Assembly (NCBI GenBank): GCA_963765265.1
Contig: CAVXVN010000017.1
Location: 68,849 to 132,848 of the forward strand
Source: Bacillus_BD sp963765265
GTDB taxonomy: Bacteria; Bacillota; Bacilli; Bacillales; Cytobacillaceae
DNA: 64,000 bases
Reading direction: 5' to 3'
Made by a program: the position numbers and the translations under genes. The notes beneath the pieces are model-generated. The model searched no databases, was not told where the DNA came from, and saw only the letters and a list, made by a program, of their open reading frames with translations. Positions 17,377 through 26,974 of the stretch are shown piece after piece. Position 1 is the first letter of the stretch. Every line of letters begins with the position of its first letter.

Positions 17377-20084
17377 ATGACAACAAATGATGTTTTTAAT
17401 GCCCGTAAGTCTTTTGAATTAGACGGGAAACATTACAATTATTATCATTTAGATGCATTAGAACAAGCAGGAGTGGGGAAAGTTTCAAAATTACCTTACT
17501 CAATTAAAGTTTTATTGGAATCTGTTCTTCGTCAACAAGATGGACGAGTTATTACAAAAGAACATGTTGAAAATTTAGCAAAATGGGGTACAGATGAAGT
17601 AAAAGAAATCGATGTTCCTTTCAAACCTTCACGTGTCATTCTTCAAGACTTTACAGGGGTACCAGCAGTTGTTGACCTTGCATCACTTCGTAAAGCAATG
17701 GCAGACTTAGGTGGAGATCCTGATAAAATTAATCCACTAAAACCAGTTGATCTTGTTATTGACCACTCTGTACAAGTGGATAAGTATGGTACACAAGATG
17801 CACTTGGATTAAATATGGAATTAGAATTTGAACGTAATGCTGAGCGTTATCAGTTCTTAAGTTGGGCTCAAAAAGCATTTAATAACTATCGTGCAGTTCC
17901 ACCGGCAACAGGTATTGTTCACCAAGTAAACTTAGAGTACCTCGCTAATGTTGTTCATGCACTTGAAAATGAAGATGGAGAATATGAAGCATTTCCAGAT
18001 ACATTAGTTGGAACAGATTCTCATACAACTATGATTAATGGAATTGGTGTTCTTGGATGGGGTGTAGGTGGAATTGAAGCAGAAGCAGGAATGCTTGGTC
18101 AACCTTCTTATTTCCCAGTTCCTGAAGTAGTTGGAGTTAAATTAGTTGGTGAACTTCCAGATGGTGCAACCGCTACTGACCTTGCTTTAAAAGTAACACA
18201 AGTGCTTCGTAGTCACGGTGTTGTTGGTAAATTTGTTGAATTCTTTGGTCCAGGTGTACCTGCATTTACCACTTGCTGACCGTGCAACAATTGCAAATAT
18301 GGCTCCTGAATATGGTGCAACTTGTGGATTCTTCCCAGTAGATGATGAATCACTTGACTATATGCGTTTAACAGGTCGTCATGAAGAGCAAATTAAAATT
18401 GTTGAAACATATTGCAAAGAAAATGGTTTATTCTTTGATCCTGCTTTAGAGCCAGTATATACAAAAGTGGTTGAAATTAATCTTTCTGAAATCGAAGCAA
18501 ATCTTTCTGGTCCAAAACGTCCACAAGATTTAATTCCGCTTTCAGAAATGAAGAAAGAATTTAATAAAGCAATTACTGCTCCACAAGGTAATCAAGGTTT
18601 TGGTTTTGACGAGAAAGAGATTAATAAAGAAGTAGTTGTTGACTTTGCAAATGGTGAAAATACAACAATGAAAACAGGTGCTATTGCGATTGCTGCGATT
18701 ACTAGCTGTACAAATACTTCTAACCCTTATGTATTAGTGGGTGCAGGTTTAGTTGCGAAAAAAGCAGTTGAACTAGGCATGGAAGTTCCTAAATTTGTAA
18801 AAACTTCTTTAGCACCAGGTTCAAAAGTTGTAACTGGATACTTGCGTGATTCAGGTCTACTACCATATCTAGATCAACTTGGTTTTAACATGGTTGGTTA
18901 TGGATGTACAACCTGTATCGGTAACTCTGGTCCATTAAAAGAAGAAATTGAAAAAGCAATTTCTGAAAGCGACTTACTTGTAACTTCTGTTCTTTCAGGT
19001 AACCGTAACTTTGAAGGACGTATTCATCCACTTGTAAAAGCAAACTACTTAGCTTCACCGCCATTAGTTGTTGCTTATGCTTTAGCAGGTACAGTGGATA
19101 TCGATCTTCAAAACGAAGCAATCGGTAAAGATAAAGATGGAAACGATGTATTCTTTAAAGATATTTGGCCAACATCTGCTGAAATTAATGCAGTTGTGAA
19201 ACAAACCGTTACACCAGAATTGTTCCGTACGGAATATGCAAATGTATTTGGTGATAACGCTCTTTGGAATAAAATCCAAACAAGTAATGACTCACTTTAT
19301 TCATTTGATGAAAATTCAACATATATTCAAAATCCACCGTTCTTTGAAGGTTTAAAACCAGATCCTGAAGAAGTAAAACCATTGAATAGCTTACGTGTTG
19401 TTGGTAAGTTCGGTGATTCTGTAACAACAGACCATATTTCTCCAGCAGGTGCAATCGGTAAGGATACACCAGCAGGTAAATATTTACGTGAAAATGGTGT
19501 AGAAATACGTGACTTTAACTCATACGGATCACGTCGTGGGAACCATGAAGTGATGATGCGTGGTACATTTGCCAACATTCGTATTCGTAACCAAATTGCT
19601 CCTGGTACAGAAGGTGGATATACAACTTACTGGCCAACAGGTGAAGTAACATCTATTTTTGATGCATGCATGAAGTACAAAGAAGATGGTACTGGACTTA
19701 GTAGTTCTTGCTGGTAAAGATTACGGAATGGGATCTTCTCGTGACTGGGCTGCAAAAGGAACAAACCTACTTGGAATCAAAACAGTTATTGCTGAAAGCT
19801 ATGAGCGTATTCACCGTTCTAACCTTGTTCTTATGGGAGTACTTCCATTACAATTCAAGGATGGTGAAAGTGCTGAAACTCTTGGATTAACTGGAAAAGA
19901 GACGATTGATGTACAAGTGGATGAAAAGGTTCGTCCACGTGATCTTCTAAAAGTAACGGCTACTGATGAAGCTGGTAATAAAAAAGAATTTGAAGTACTT
20001 GTTCGCTTTGATTCAGAAGTAGAAATTGATTACTATCGTCATGGTGGTATTCTTCCAATGGTTCTTCGTGAGAAATTAAAATAA
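17377..20084 (+). CDS. acnA: Aconitate hydratase (two frameshifts)
   Basis: TCA-cycle enzyme of about 901 residues that interconverts citrate and isocitrate with a 4Fe-4S cluster; in Bacillus (CitB) it is also an RNA-binding regulator. Cluster ligands are Cys in ITSCTNTSNP and the Cys pair in GYGCTTCIGNSGP. Other motifs are DSHTTM and GSSRDWAAKGT. The frame shifts near 18265 (an extra T in GCATTTACC; restored it reads LPLADRATIANMAPEYG) and near 19698 (an extra A; restored GTGLVVLAGKDYGMG). Removing both gives one clean frame, so a sequence error is the simplest reading. Start ATG follows agggggaaatacat. A terminator follows. Confidence 0.92.
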
Positions 20085-20114
20085 GTTCTATAATATAAAG
20101 TAAGTTCTATTAAT

Positions 20115-20150
20115 GCCATGCAGATATCATGATCTGCATGGTGTTTTTAT
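20115..20150 (+). terminator. Terminator of acnA
   Basis: Stem GCCATGCAGAT / ATCTGCATGGT followed by GTTTTTAT. Confidence 0.75.
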
Positions 20151-20231
20151 AAGTAAGTATGTTTATTCATTTTATTCTAATTTCTGGTTAAACTAACCTA
20201 TAAATAGTTGGGAAAAAAGGAGGCTCTTTCT

Positions 20232-20741
20232 ATGGTGAAAAAAGTAACTGTAGTAGTCTTTTTGATTGCTTTAATGACTGTTGCGCTTGTTCAAGCAATG
20301 GAAAAGGAAGAAAAACCGGACAACCTCCCGGGTTTAGGAGTTGGTGAAAAAGCACCTGATTTTGAATTATTAAATTTAAACAGTGAGAAAGTGAAACTAT
20401 CAGATTTCCGAGGTAAGAAAGTCATGTTGAATTTTTGGGCAACATGGTGTCCGCCTTGTAAAGAGGAAATGCCAGAAATGGAGAAATATTATCAAAAAAC
20501 AAATGGCGATGTTGTTATTCTAGCCATTAATATTGATCCACAATATAATGTAAAAAAATTCGTTACGGAAATGGGAAGTTCTTTCCCTGTATTACTTGAT
20601 GAAAAAGATAAAGTGAATTCTATTTATCAAGTTTTGACCATCCCAACAACGTTTTTCATTGATGAACAAGGTATTATTCGACATAAATATTTATCAGCAA
20701 TGAATTTTGAAATAATGGAGCAGTATATGGATGAAATGTAG
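20232..20741 (+). CDS. yneN: Membrane-anchored thioredoxin-like protein YneN (TlpA/ResA type)
   Basis: Extracytoplasmic thiol-disulfide oxidoreductase of 169 residues. A single N-terminal hydrophobic segment (about residues 4-22) anchors it, and the AhpC/TSA-thioredoxin fold carries the redox motif WATWCPPCKEEMPEM and the cis-Pro region LTIPTTFFID. Start ATG is chosen because AAGGAGG lies 9 bases before it. Its position after citB is as in B. subtilis. It probably reduces exported Cys proteins; the partner is not evident. Confidence 0.88.
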   Translation: MVKKVTVVVFLIALMTVALVQAMEKEEKPDNLPGLGVGEKAPDFELLNLNSEKVKLSDFRGKKVMLNFWATWCPPCKEEMPEMEKYYQKTNGDVVILAINIDPQYNVKKFVTEMGSSFPVLLDEKDKVNSIYQVLTIPTTFFIDEQGIIRHKYLSAMNFEIMEQYMDEM

Positions 20742-20755
20742 AATCGTAAAGATCA

Positions 20756-20788
20756 AGCGCTAATCTAAATGATTAGTGTTTTTTTAAT
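20756..20788 (+). terminator. Terminator of yneN
   Basis: Stem GCTAATC / GATTAGT followed by seven T residues. Confidence 0.65.
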
Positions 20789-20995
20789 ATTATGAGGAAG
20801 TGATAGAAATTTAATTATTGTTCAGAAAAATAAAAATTTACATAATATTAATTTAAAATATATGTTATACTAACAATATGTAGAAAAATGTCGAAAAATC
20901 CCGTAAAAAATTTATATTTCGAAAATTTGTAATAATTTAAGCGGCAAATGGACATAATTATAGTTACAATAGGAAATAAGGTAGGTGAAAAAAGA

Positions 20996-21127
20996 ATGAG
21001 AAAAATTAGAAAGCGTTCCTTTTCAGAGCTTGTGAATGAAAATAAACTTCAATTATTAAAGGACCAAACAGCCATTGATAGAATTGAAAAGCGTTTAGAA
21101 AATAGACATTTAAGCAATGCAAAATAA
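20996..21127 (+). CDS. FbpB-family small basic protein, 43 aa
   Basis: Tiny basic protein MRKIRKRSFSELVNENKLQL... of the Fur-regulated basic protein B family. B. subtilis FbpB helps a small RNA repress iron-rich proteins. Ribosome site ggtaggtgaaaaaag. I see no clear Fur box upstream, so iron control is uncertain here. It sits just before sspN. Confidence 0.75.
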   Translation: MRKIRKRSFSELVNENKLQLLKDQTAIDRIEKRLENRHLSNAK

Positions 21128-21275
21128 AATGAGAAAATGAAAATTTGATTATTGACTATTTTTCCCATTAATGAATCCGCTCTCATTGGAGATACTTTTC
21201 AAGAGGAGTATTGGCCCAAACTAATGTGGTTGATTGTACATTCCTTATAATTGCTCTAATTGAGGAGGAAATAGA

Positions 21276-21419
21276 ATGGGAAATCCAAAAAAAGATAGTA
21301 AACATTTTGTTCCAGAAAATCTTGGTGCAAAGTCTAGAAGCTTTGGTGGAAATAAAGGGAAGCAAATGCAAGATACTTCTGGAAAACATGCCCAAGTCAT
21401 TCAGACTAAGGGTGAATAG
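21276..21419 (+). CDS. sspN: Small acid-soluble spore protein N
   Basis: 47 residues beginning MGNPKKDSKHFVPENLG and containing GGNKGKQMQDTSGKH, diagnostic for SspN. Ribosome site gaggaggaaatag. It lies upstream of tlp as in B. subtilis, but with its own terminator between. Confidence 0.92.
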   Translation: MGNPKKDSKHFVPENLGAKSRSFGGNKGKQMQDTSGKHAQVIQTKGE

Positions 21420-21431
21420 TATAAGAAATAT

Positions 21432-21464
21432 AAAAGAAATGCCATATATGGCATTTCTTTTATA
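21432..21464 (+). terminator. Terminator of sspN
   Basis: Stem AAAAGAAATGCC / GGCATTTCTTTT with T-rich tail. Confidence 0.8.
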
Positions 21465-21594
21465 TTTCTTAATATGTTTACATAATAATGTTATCGTGAA
21501 TTTAAAACCCACTTCTTTCCGATTATGATTTTTAAGAATAATTGACATACTATTTTTGTACGATCAATAATTCAATTTCAAGGGAGGAAACAAA

Positions 21595-21816
21595 ATGACT
21601 TACAATAATAAACCCAATCCAGATGATCGAAGTGATAATGTTGAAAAACTACAAGAAATGATCGCCAATACGGATGATAATATTCGAAAAGCCGAAGCTA
21701 CGCTGGAGAATTTAAGTGATGACAATCGAGCTCAAGTTGAAGCGAAAAATGAGCGTCGGAGAGAAAGTATTGAGGCTATGCGTTCAGAAATACATGATGA
21801 AAATTCAGTTCATTAA
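21595..21816 (+). CDS. tlp: Small acid-soluble spore protein Tlp
   Basis: 73-residue thioredoxin-like-named SASP. It starts MTYNNKPNPDDRSDNVEKLQ and has the family's long amphipathic helix (MIANTDDNIRKAEATL). Ribosome site agggaggaaacaaa. It is expressed late in the forespore in known species. Confidence 0.92.
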   Translation: MTYNNKPNPDDRSDNVEKLQEMIANTDDNIRKAEATLENLSDDNRAQVEAKNERRRESIEAMRSEIHDENSVH

Positions 21817-21830
21817 TCAATCAATCGATC

Positions 21831-21906
21831 TGCTCTTGTTTATTTAAACAAGAGCAATAAATTCCCTCCATTCCCCCATCATTAGAAAGATGTTTCTAAT
21901 GATGGG
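21831..21906 (+). terminator. Two successive hairpins after tlp
   Basis: First stem TGCTCTTGTT / AACAAGAGCA, then a perfect 14-bp stem CCCATCATTAGAAA / TTTCTAATGATGGG with GATG loop at 21875-21906. Neither has a strong T-run, so the second may be an RNA element rather than a terminator. Confidence 0.5.
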
Positions 21907-21992
21907 ACCTCAGGTAAGCTTTTTACTATTCCCATTTAATAAATATGTTAGAATAGAAAAATACATATTAAGAAGTAAAGAAGTGGTGTTTA

Positions 21993-24365
21993 ATGAATAG
22001 ATTGCAACAGCAAGAACCTAATCAACTCATTCATCAATGGCAAAATGAATTAAGCCAACGTGGATATATTGAAAATGAAGGTGGAATTTTAAACTTATTT
22101 CAAAAAATGGATTTGCAAAAAGAAGAGGACCGTTTGATTGCCTCACAATTATTAACAATGGTTGCTTTATCTATTTCAAAAAAAGGTAGACCGAATACTC
22201 TTGTCCACGCATGGATGGAAAAGGCTAAGCAATTAAATCCACGAAACGATCAAGCAAATGAATTTTTGGCACGGTATGAATGGGATAAAAATAGTACGAT
22301 ATTAGATAGTCTAGCTTTTCCTCCCATTCGTGAAACGGATAATAAACAGGCTAAGAAACAAACCATTGAGACCTATATGGAAATTTGCGAAGAATTTTTG
22401 AATAAAGCAGAAGAAAATATTGAAAAATTATCTGTTTTTAAAGGCCCATCAACTGATTTAGTCCATTCGGATTCAACTGGTATGAATCAAAAAATGCTTC
22501 AAATATTGGAGCAAGTAGTGGAAATATGCGCCACTTTATTAAAAACGACAAAGGAATATGAAAAAACAATGATTGGTGCATTTCATACTGCTATCCATTT
22601 TGAAGACATGAAGCAGCATATTGTTGAAATTGAAGAAATGAAAATGGAGTGGAAACAGTTATTTTCTGCTGAAACTTCTAGTTTAGAGGAGGGAGACAAT
22701 AGCCCTTTAGACGAATTAAATGGAATGATCGGACTTGAGTCTGTCAAAAGAAAAGTGAATGATTTTTACCAATTTATTAAGTATCAAAAGGTAAGGAAAG
22801 AGATAGGTTTTCAAAACAAAGATGAAGTTAGTTTGAATATGATTTTAACTGGAAATCCTGGAACAGGGAAAACGACGATTGCTCGATTATTTGCCAAAAT
22901 CTATCATGAACTTGGTGTGTTACCTGGTCAGGAAGTCGTAGAGGTTGATCGTGCACAACTAGTTGGATCCTATGTTGGACAGACAGAAGAAAATGTGCGA
23001 TTAGCAGTAGAAAGAGCACTTGGAGGCGTGCTGTTTATCGATGAAGCCTATAACTTAAAAAGGGAGGGTCAATCGGGTAATGACTATGGTCAAACGGTGA
23101 TCGACACACTTGTTTCTTTAATGACTGGGAAAGAATACGGCGGGAAATTTTCCGTAATTCTTGCTGGTTTTCCAGACGAAATGCGTCAATTTCTGGATGG
23201 AAACCCTGGATTAAGAAGCCGTTTCCCAATGTCTAACCATATCTCTTTACCAGATTATGCGAACGAGGAATTAATCATGATCGGGGAAAAAATAGCATCT
23301 GAGAACGATTATATTCTAACGGAGGATGCGAAAATGGCTCTTGAGGAGCGAATTGAAAAAGAACGGGTTGATGATTCATTTGGAAATGCACGAACCGTTC
23401 GTCATTTGATTCTTGATGCAATTTTCCATAAAGGGGCACTATCCTATTCAGATGATCATAAAGATATACTACATTTTTCAGTTTTGGAAAAAAGGGACTT
23501 CATTATAGATGATGTAGAAGTGAAAGTAGATCCTCAGCAAAAATTAAATCGACTTGTGGGTCTTACTAATGTTAAAGAGGAAGTCCATTCCATCATTTCT
23601 TTTGTCAAAATGCAAAAATTAAGACGGGAACATGGATTACCTGTCGTACCGATTCAATTGCATTCTGTATTTACTGGTAATCCAGGTACAGGGAAGACTA
23701 CCGTTGCAAAAATTTATGCAGAGTTATTAAAAGAATGTGGATTATTGAAACGAGGACATTTAATTATTACGAGTCGTGCTGATTTTGTTGCAGGTTACGT
23801 TGGTCAAACATCGATTAAAACGAAACGTAAAATTAGAGAGGCTCTAGGAGGAGTCCTATTTATTGATGAAGCCTATTCCTTATTGGGGCAAACCTCGGGT
23901 GATTTCGGAAAAGAAGTGATTGATACATTAGTTGATGAAATGACGAAGCATAATGAAAATCTAGTCATTGTTTTAGCGGGCTATCCAAATGAAATGAAGC
24001 TGCTGCTTGAAAGTAATCCAGGTCTTCAGTCTCGTTTTAAAAAATTTCTGCACTTCGCTGATTATTCACCAATTGAATTGCTTCAAATTATGAAATCCTA
24101 TGGTAAACAATTTCAATTTCAATTAACGGAAGAAGCGGAACGTCTTGTATTGACTAAATTAGAAAATAAGTCTGTTGAAGGAAATGGACGATTTGCAACA
24201 AACCTGATGAATGAAGCGATTCAAGCTCAAGCATTGAGGTTGATGACTCCTATGTCTACTCTCTCCATATTGGACCAAGCTTCCATCATCGAAAAGGTAG
24301 ATATTGAAATTGCATTTCATAAATTAGGAAAAGAAGACAAAGGTGAATTTCAGAACGGCTACTAA
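21993..24365 (+). CDS. Double CbbX-type AAA+ ATPase (SpoVK-like tandem)
   Basis: Protein of 790 residues with a helical N-terminal region (1-240) and two AAA+ modules of the CbxX/CfqX class. Walker A is GNPGTGKTTIA near 286 and GNPGTGKTTVA near 562; Walker B is GVLFIDEAYNL and GVLFIDEAYSL. Each module has the arginine finger context NPGLRSRF / NPGLQSRF. SpoVK of B. subtilis has only one such module. It lies between tlp and yneP, where B. subtilis has no such gene, in a spore-gene neighbourhood. A sporulation remodelling role is plausible but inferred. Confidence 0.85.
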   Translation: MNRLQQQEPNQLIHQWQNELSQRGYIENEGGILNLFQKMDLQKEEDRLIASQLLTMVALSISKKGRPNTLVHAWMEKAKQLNPRNDQANEFLARYEWDKNSTILDSLAFPPIRETDNKQAKKQTIETYMEICEEFLNKAEENIEKLSVFKGPSTDLVHSDSTGMNQKMLQILEQVVEICATLLKTTKEYEKTMIGAFHTAIHFEDMKQHIVEIEEMKMEWKQLFSAETSSLEEGDNSPLDELNGMIGLESVKRKVNDFYQFIKYQKVRKEIGFQNKDEVSLNMILTGNPGTGKTTIARLFAKIYHELGVLPGQEVVEVDRAQLVGSYVGQTEENVRLAVERALGGVLFIDEAYNLKREGQSGNDYGQTVIDTLVSLMTGKEYGGKFSVILAGFPDEMRQFLDGNPGLRSRFPMSNHISLPDYANEELIMIGEKIASENDYILTEDAKMALEERIEKERVDDSFGNARTVRHLILDAIFHKGALSYSDDHKDILHFSVLEKRDFIIDDVEVKVDPQQKLNRLVGLTNVKEEVHSIISFVKMQKLRREHGLPVVPIQLHSVFTGNPGTGKTTVAKIYAELLKECGLLKRGHLIITSRADFVAGYVGQTSIKTKRKIREALGGVLFIDEAYSLLGQTSGDFGKEVIDTLVDEMTKHNENLVIVLAGYPNEMKLLLESNPGLQSRFKKFLHFADYSPIELLQIMKSYGKQFQFQLTEEAERLVLTKLENKSVEGNGRFATNLMNEAIQAQALRLMTPMSTLSILDQASIIEKVDIEIAFHKLGKEDKGEFQNGY

Positions 24366-24432
24366 TGAAGTTGTAATCTAAAAAAATAGCGTAAGATGAA
24401 AGTTTCACAATCATTGGAAGGGACTGAAAAAA

Positions 24433-24852
24433 ATGTTTATTTCGAGCAAAGAAATTCAACTACTATATGCAGATACGGATATGATGGGTGTTATTTACCA
24501 TGCGAATTATTTAAAATGGTTTGAGTTAGGGAGAACTCAACTTATTTTAGATCTTGGATATAATTATCTTGCAATGGAGGAAATGGGTTATTTTGCTCCT
24601 GTCTATGATGTCCAAATTACATATAAGAAAGCAATTAGATATGGAGAAAGGGCTTTTGTAAAAACATGGGTTGAAAAAAATGATGGATTGAAAACTGTTT
24701 ACGGCTATCAGATTATAAATGGGAACGATGAAATTTGTGCTCAAGGAAGTACTACACATATTGTTGTAAAAAAAGATAATTTTAGACCAGTTCAATTTAA
24801 AAAAGCATTTCCTGAGTGGTTTAAAAAGTATGAAGAAATAAAGAAAAAATAG
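24433..24852 (+). CDS. yneP: Acyl-CoA thioesterase YneP (hot-dog fold)
   Basis: 139-residue 4-hydroxybenzoyl-CoA thioesterase-like protein, probably hydrolysing acyl-CoA in the cytoplasm. The active-site segment is YADTDMMGVIYHANYLKWFE with the catalytic Asp. Its position upstream of yneQ is as in B. subtilis. Start ATG follows ggaagggactgaaaaa. The substrate is unknown. Confidence 0.85.
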   Translation: MFISSKEIQLLYADTDMMGVIYHANYLKWFELGRTQLILDLGYNYLAMEEMGYFAPVYDVQITYKKAIRYGERAFVKTWVEKNDGLKTVYGYQIINGNDEICAQGSTTHIVVKKDNFRPVQFKKAFPEWFKKYEEIKKK

Positions 24853-24890
24853 GTATTTATGGTTTTTAGGAGGGAAAAGGAGGAAAGAAA

Positions 24891-25184
24891 TTGGCCTTTG
24901 GAATTACTAGAAAGGAATTAAAAGATTGGAAAAGGAAAATTGATCAAGGAGAAATTGCCTTTCTTACTCACTTTTGGATTGATGATCGTTTTCCGGAAAG
25001 TAAAACAGTCACTAAGGTGGGCTGTAATGATTTAGATAGGTTGATTCATTGGGGAAAACAATATGGACTAAAACCGGAATGGTTAGATATTAGAAAAGAT
25101 GGTTATACTCATTTTGATTTAATCGGTCATAAGCAAAAAGAAATACTTACGAATGAAGGATTATTGCACCATATTTGGCAATAA
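24891..25184 (+). CDS. yneQ: YneQ-like protein, 97 aa
   Basis: Small conserved cytoplasmic protein of unknown function. The start is TTG with a very strong site (aaaggaggaaagaaa). Identity rests on size and on its place between yneP and the yneR-position gene. It is probably cotranscribed with yneP (38-base gap). Confidence 0.75.
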   Translation: MAFGITRKELKDWKRKIDQGEIAFLTHFWIDDRFPESKTVTKVGCNDLDRLIHWGKQYGLKPEWLDIRKDGYTHFDLIGHKQKEILTNEGLLHHIWQ

Positions 25185-25232
25185 GTATTGTAATCATGTC
25201 AGTAAACTTTTCAAAAGGATTCCAATAAAAAA

Positions 25233-25262
25233 TGAATAGTCTAACCAAAGTTGGACTATTCA
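25233..25262 (+). promoter_or_regulatory. Hairpin directly upstream of the HesB-like selenoprotein gene
   Basis: Stem TGAATAGTCTAAC / GTTGGACTATTCA (13 bp, one G-T pair) with CAAA loop, ending 3 bases before the ribosome site of the next gene. It lacks a T-run, so it is not an ordinary terminator. Confidence 0.5.
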
Positions 25263-25279
25263 GCAAGGGGTGTATTAGA

Positions 25280-25570
25280 TTGTTTAAGATTACAAGTTCA
25301 GCATTTGATGTTTTAGAACAAGTAATTAAGAAAGAAAGATATACGGAAGATGAAAAGCTATTTGTTCGTCTTACAATGGGAATTGGTTGAGGTGCACCTA
25401 AAGTAAAGCTGTCTCTGGAAGAGCAGCCTATACAAGGTGATCAAGTACATAGTTTTGGTCAACTTGATCTATTAATCCATGAAAATGATTTTGTTTATTT
25501 TAATCATACAAAACTTGATTATGCAGTTGATGTATTAGGAAAAGGTGGGTTTCATTTAATTAGAATATAA
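25280..25570 (+). CDS. HesB-like selenoprotein (YneR position; UGA = Sec37)
   Basis: 96-residue HesB/IscA-family protein read through UGA at 25388-25390. It starts TTG (site aaggggtg, 7-base gap) and continues KITSSAFDVLEQVIKKER to LFVRLTMGIG-U-GAPKVKLS, then to GKGGFHLIRI and TAA. Reading frame, codon use and family similarity continue for 60 codons after the UGA. HesB-like selenoproteins are a known bacterial class, with Sec replacing the first conserved Cys. Position between yneQ and plsY equals B. subtilis yneR. A conventional caller splits it into two pieces too small to report. Likely role: Fe-S or redox chemistry, not established. Confidence 0.88.
25395..25439 (+). promoter_or_regulatory. 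Candidate SECIS element
   Basis: Starts 5 bases after the UGA. Upper part at 25408-25427: GCUG, bulged U, CUCU, loop GGA, AGAG, CAGC. A lower helix CACCU/AGGUG closes the element. The bulged U on the 5' side under a short helix and the G-starting loop are the features SelB needs in the E. coli fdhF SECIS. Confidence 0.75.
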
Positions 25571-25621
25571 AAGTATAATTATAGGTTCTTTTTGTCGATA
25601 ATAAAAAACACCTTATAGAAT

Positions 25622-25822
25622 TTATAATCGACTTGTTTTTTCTTCGTCTAATCCTTCAAAAAAAGTAATTAATTCATCGAAATTATGAATTACTTTTTCG
25701 AGAGTGGAATCTTCTGTTGCATTTTCTGGACATGAAAAAAGTTCAATAACAAATTCGTCTTCATTATATGAGTTGTCAATAGATGTTGAAATAATATAAT
25801 TTTTATCCTTTTCTTTTTCCAT
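25622..25822 (-). CDS. Acidic hypothetical protein, 66 aa
   Basis: Small, strongly acidic protein of unknown family, with a Lys/Glu-rich start and ENATEDSTLEKVIHNFDEL in the second half. A strong ribosome site (ttagggaggtttataca) precedes the ATG. It is convergent with the HesB-like gene. Confidence 0.6.
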   Translation of the reverse strand: MEKEKDKNYIISTSIDNSYNEDEFVIELFSCPENATEDSTLEKVIHNFDELITFFEGLDEEKTSRL

Positions 25823-25952
25823 TGTATAAACCTCCCTAACGTGTTAAATCGTATTATTAGTTTATAACAATTTCCCTTGATGCTTTTCCTATTTTATGTC
25901 TATTTTTTAACAACAACTATTTTATGACAAAATTATGTACAAAAAGGATGAC

Positions 25953-25989
25953 AAAAAGCGCAACCCATCATAGAGTTTGCGCTTTTTTA
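25953..25989 (-). terminator. Terminator of the histidine kinase gene
   Basis: Stem AAAAAGCGCAA / TTTGCGCTTTTTT, A/T-run on both sides, just downstream of the leftward kinase gene. Confidence 0.8.
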
Positions 25990-26008
25990 GCTTTATAAAG
26001 AAAACTTC

Positions 26009-26737
26009 TTATTTTTGATCGAGAGGAAGTTTAATTGTGAATTTTGTTCCAGCGTTTTTAGTAGTAATACAACTAATTCGCCCCAAATGTTCACTAATGA
26101 TTTTGTGACAAATGGACAGCCCTATGCCAGACCCTTTTGATTTAGTAGAATAAAAGGGAGAAAACAAATGCTCCTCTGTTTCGCAGGACATCCCACATCC
26201 ATTATCAATAATATGAATAAATACATATTTTTCGGAAACTTCTGTATTTATTTCGATCGTTCCCCCTGTTGATCTATTACAATCTACAATAGCTTCAAAC
26301 GCATTTTTTATTAGGTTAATCAATACTTGTTTAATTTCATTATTATTCATATTTATCAGTACTTTTTCACGTGTTAAATGAGTAATGATTTTCACATTTT
26401 TAATGATCGATTCACATTCATATAATTGAACGATATGAATGATTAAATCATTTATGCAAGAGGATGTCTTTTTATTATGAGGGGGTTTGACCATATTTAA
26501 AAAGTCATAAATGATTTCGTTTACCCGATCGATTTCATCTAATGCGATTAGTGCATATTCTTCTTTATCTATTTCTGTTAAGTGTGGTTTTATTAATTGC
26601 AAAAATCCCTTAATCGTTGTTAAAGGATTACGAACCTCATGAGCCATTGCAGCAGTTAAAATAGCCATGTTAGCCGTTTCTTCATTATTCGACATTTCAT
26701 CGTGGATATTCGTTAATAAATGTTTATTTGTCATCAT
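26009..26737 (-). CDS. Soluble sensor histidine kinase without sensor domain (sporulation-kinase type)
   Basis: 242-residue kinase core. The HisKA domain has the H-box AMAHEVRNPLTTIKGFLQLI, which closely resembles the KinA-KinE sporulation kinases. The HATPase domain has N-box NLIKNAFEAI, G1 DNGCGM, the F-box and G2 GSGIGLSICHKII. There is no transmembrane or PAS segment and no response regulator next to it, so it is an orphan that may feed the Spo0F/Spo0A relay. It sits between the yneR-position gene and plsY, absent from this position in B. subtilis. Confidence 0.85.
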   Translation of the reverse strand: MMTNKHLLTNIHDEMSNNEETANMAILTAAMAHEVRNPLTTIKGFLQLIKPHLTEIDKEEYALIALDEIDRVNEIIYDFLNMVKPPHNKKTSSCINDLIIHIVQLYECESIIKNVKIITHLTREKVLINMNNNEIKQVLINLIKNAFEAIVDCNRSTGGTIEINTEVSEKYVFIHIIDNGCGMSCETEEHLFSPFYSTKSKGSGIGLSICHKIISEHLGRISCITTKNAGTKFTIKLPLDQK

Positions 26738-26974
26738 TAATAAATCGCATCCTTTAATTAAATTAGCTCCGTATCACTTTAATATCAATCTATTAATAAG
26801 CTATTTGATAAAAGTGTATGCAGAATAATGACAATTAATGCTCGATTTATGTATAAAAGCGTCAAAATTAAGGCTCTAATACTTTAATCATACTAAATGA
26901 TTTATGAGTTATCAATAGGACCAATTAAACAAATCATAATGATAAGAATTAGTATTATCAACATATGAACAAAG

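Noticed and set aside
18217..18279. TGA ending the first acnA piece as another Sec codon
   Set aside because: The sequence after this TGA is not aconitase in the same frame. Removing one T restores LPLADRATI in the next frame, so it is a frameshift.
26938..26962. Fur box TGATAAG...TATTATCA near plsY
   Set aside because: Spacing is longer than 7-1-7 and it lies downstream of genes, not in a promoter.
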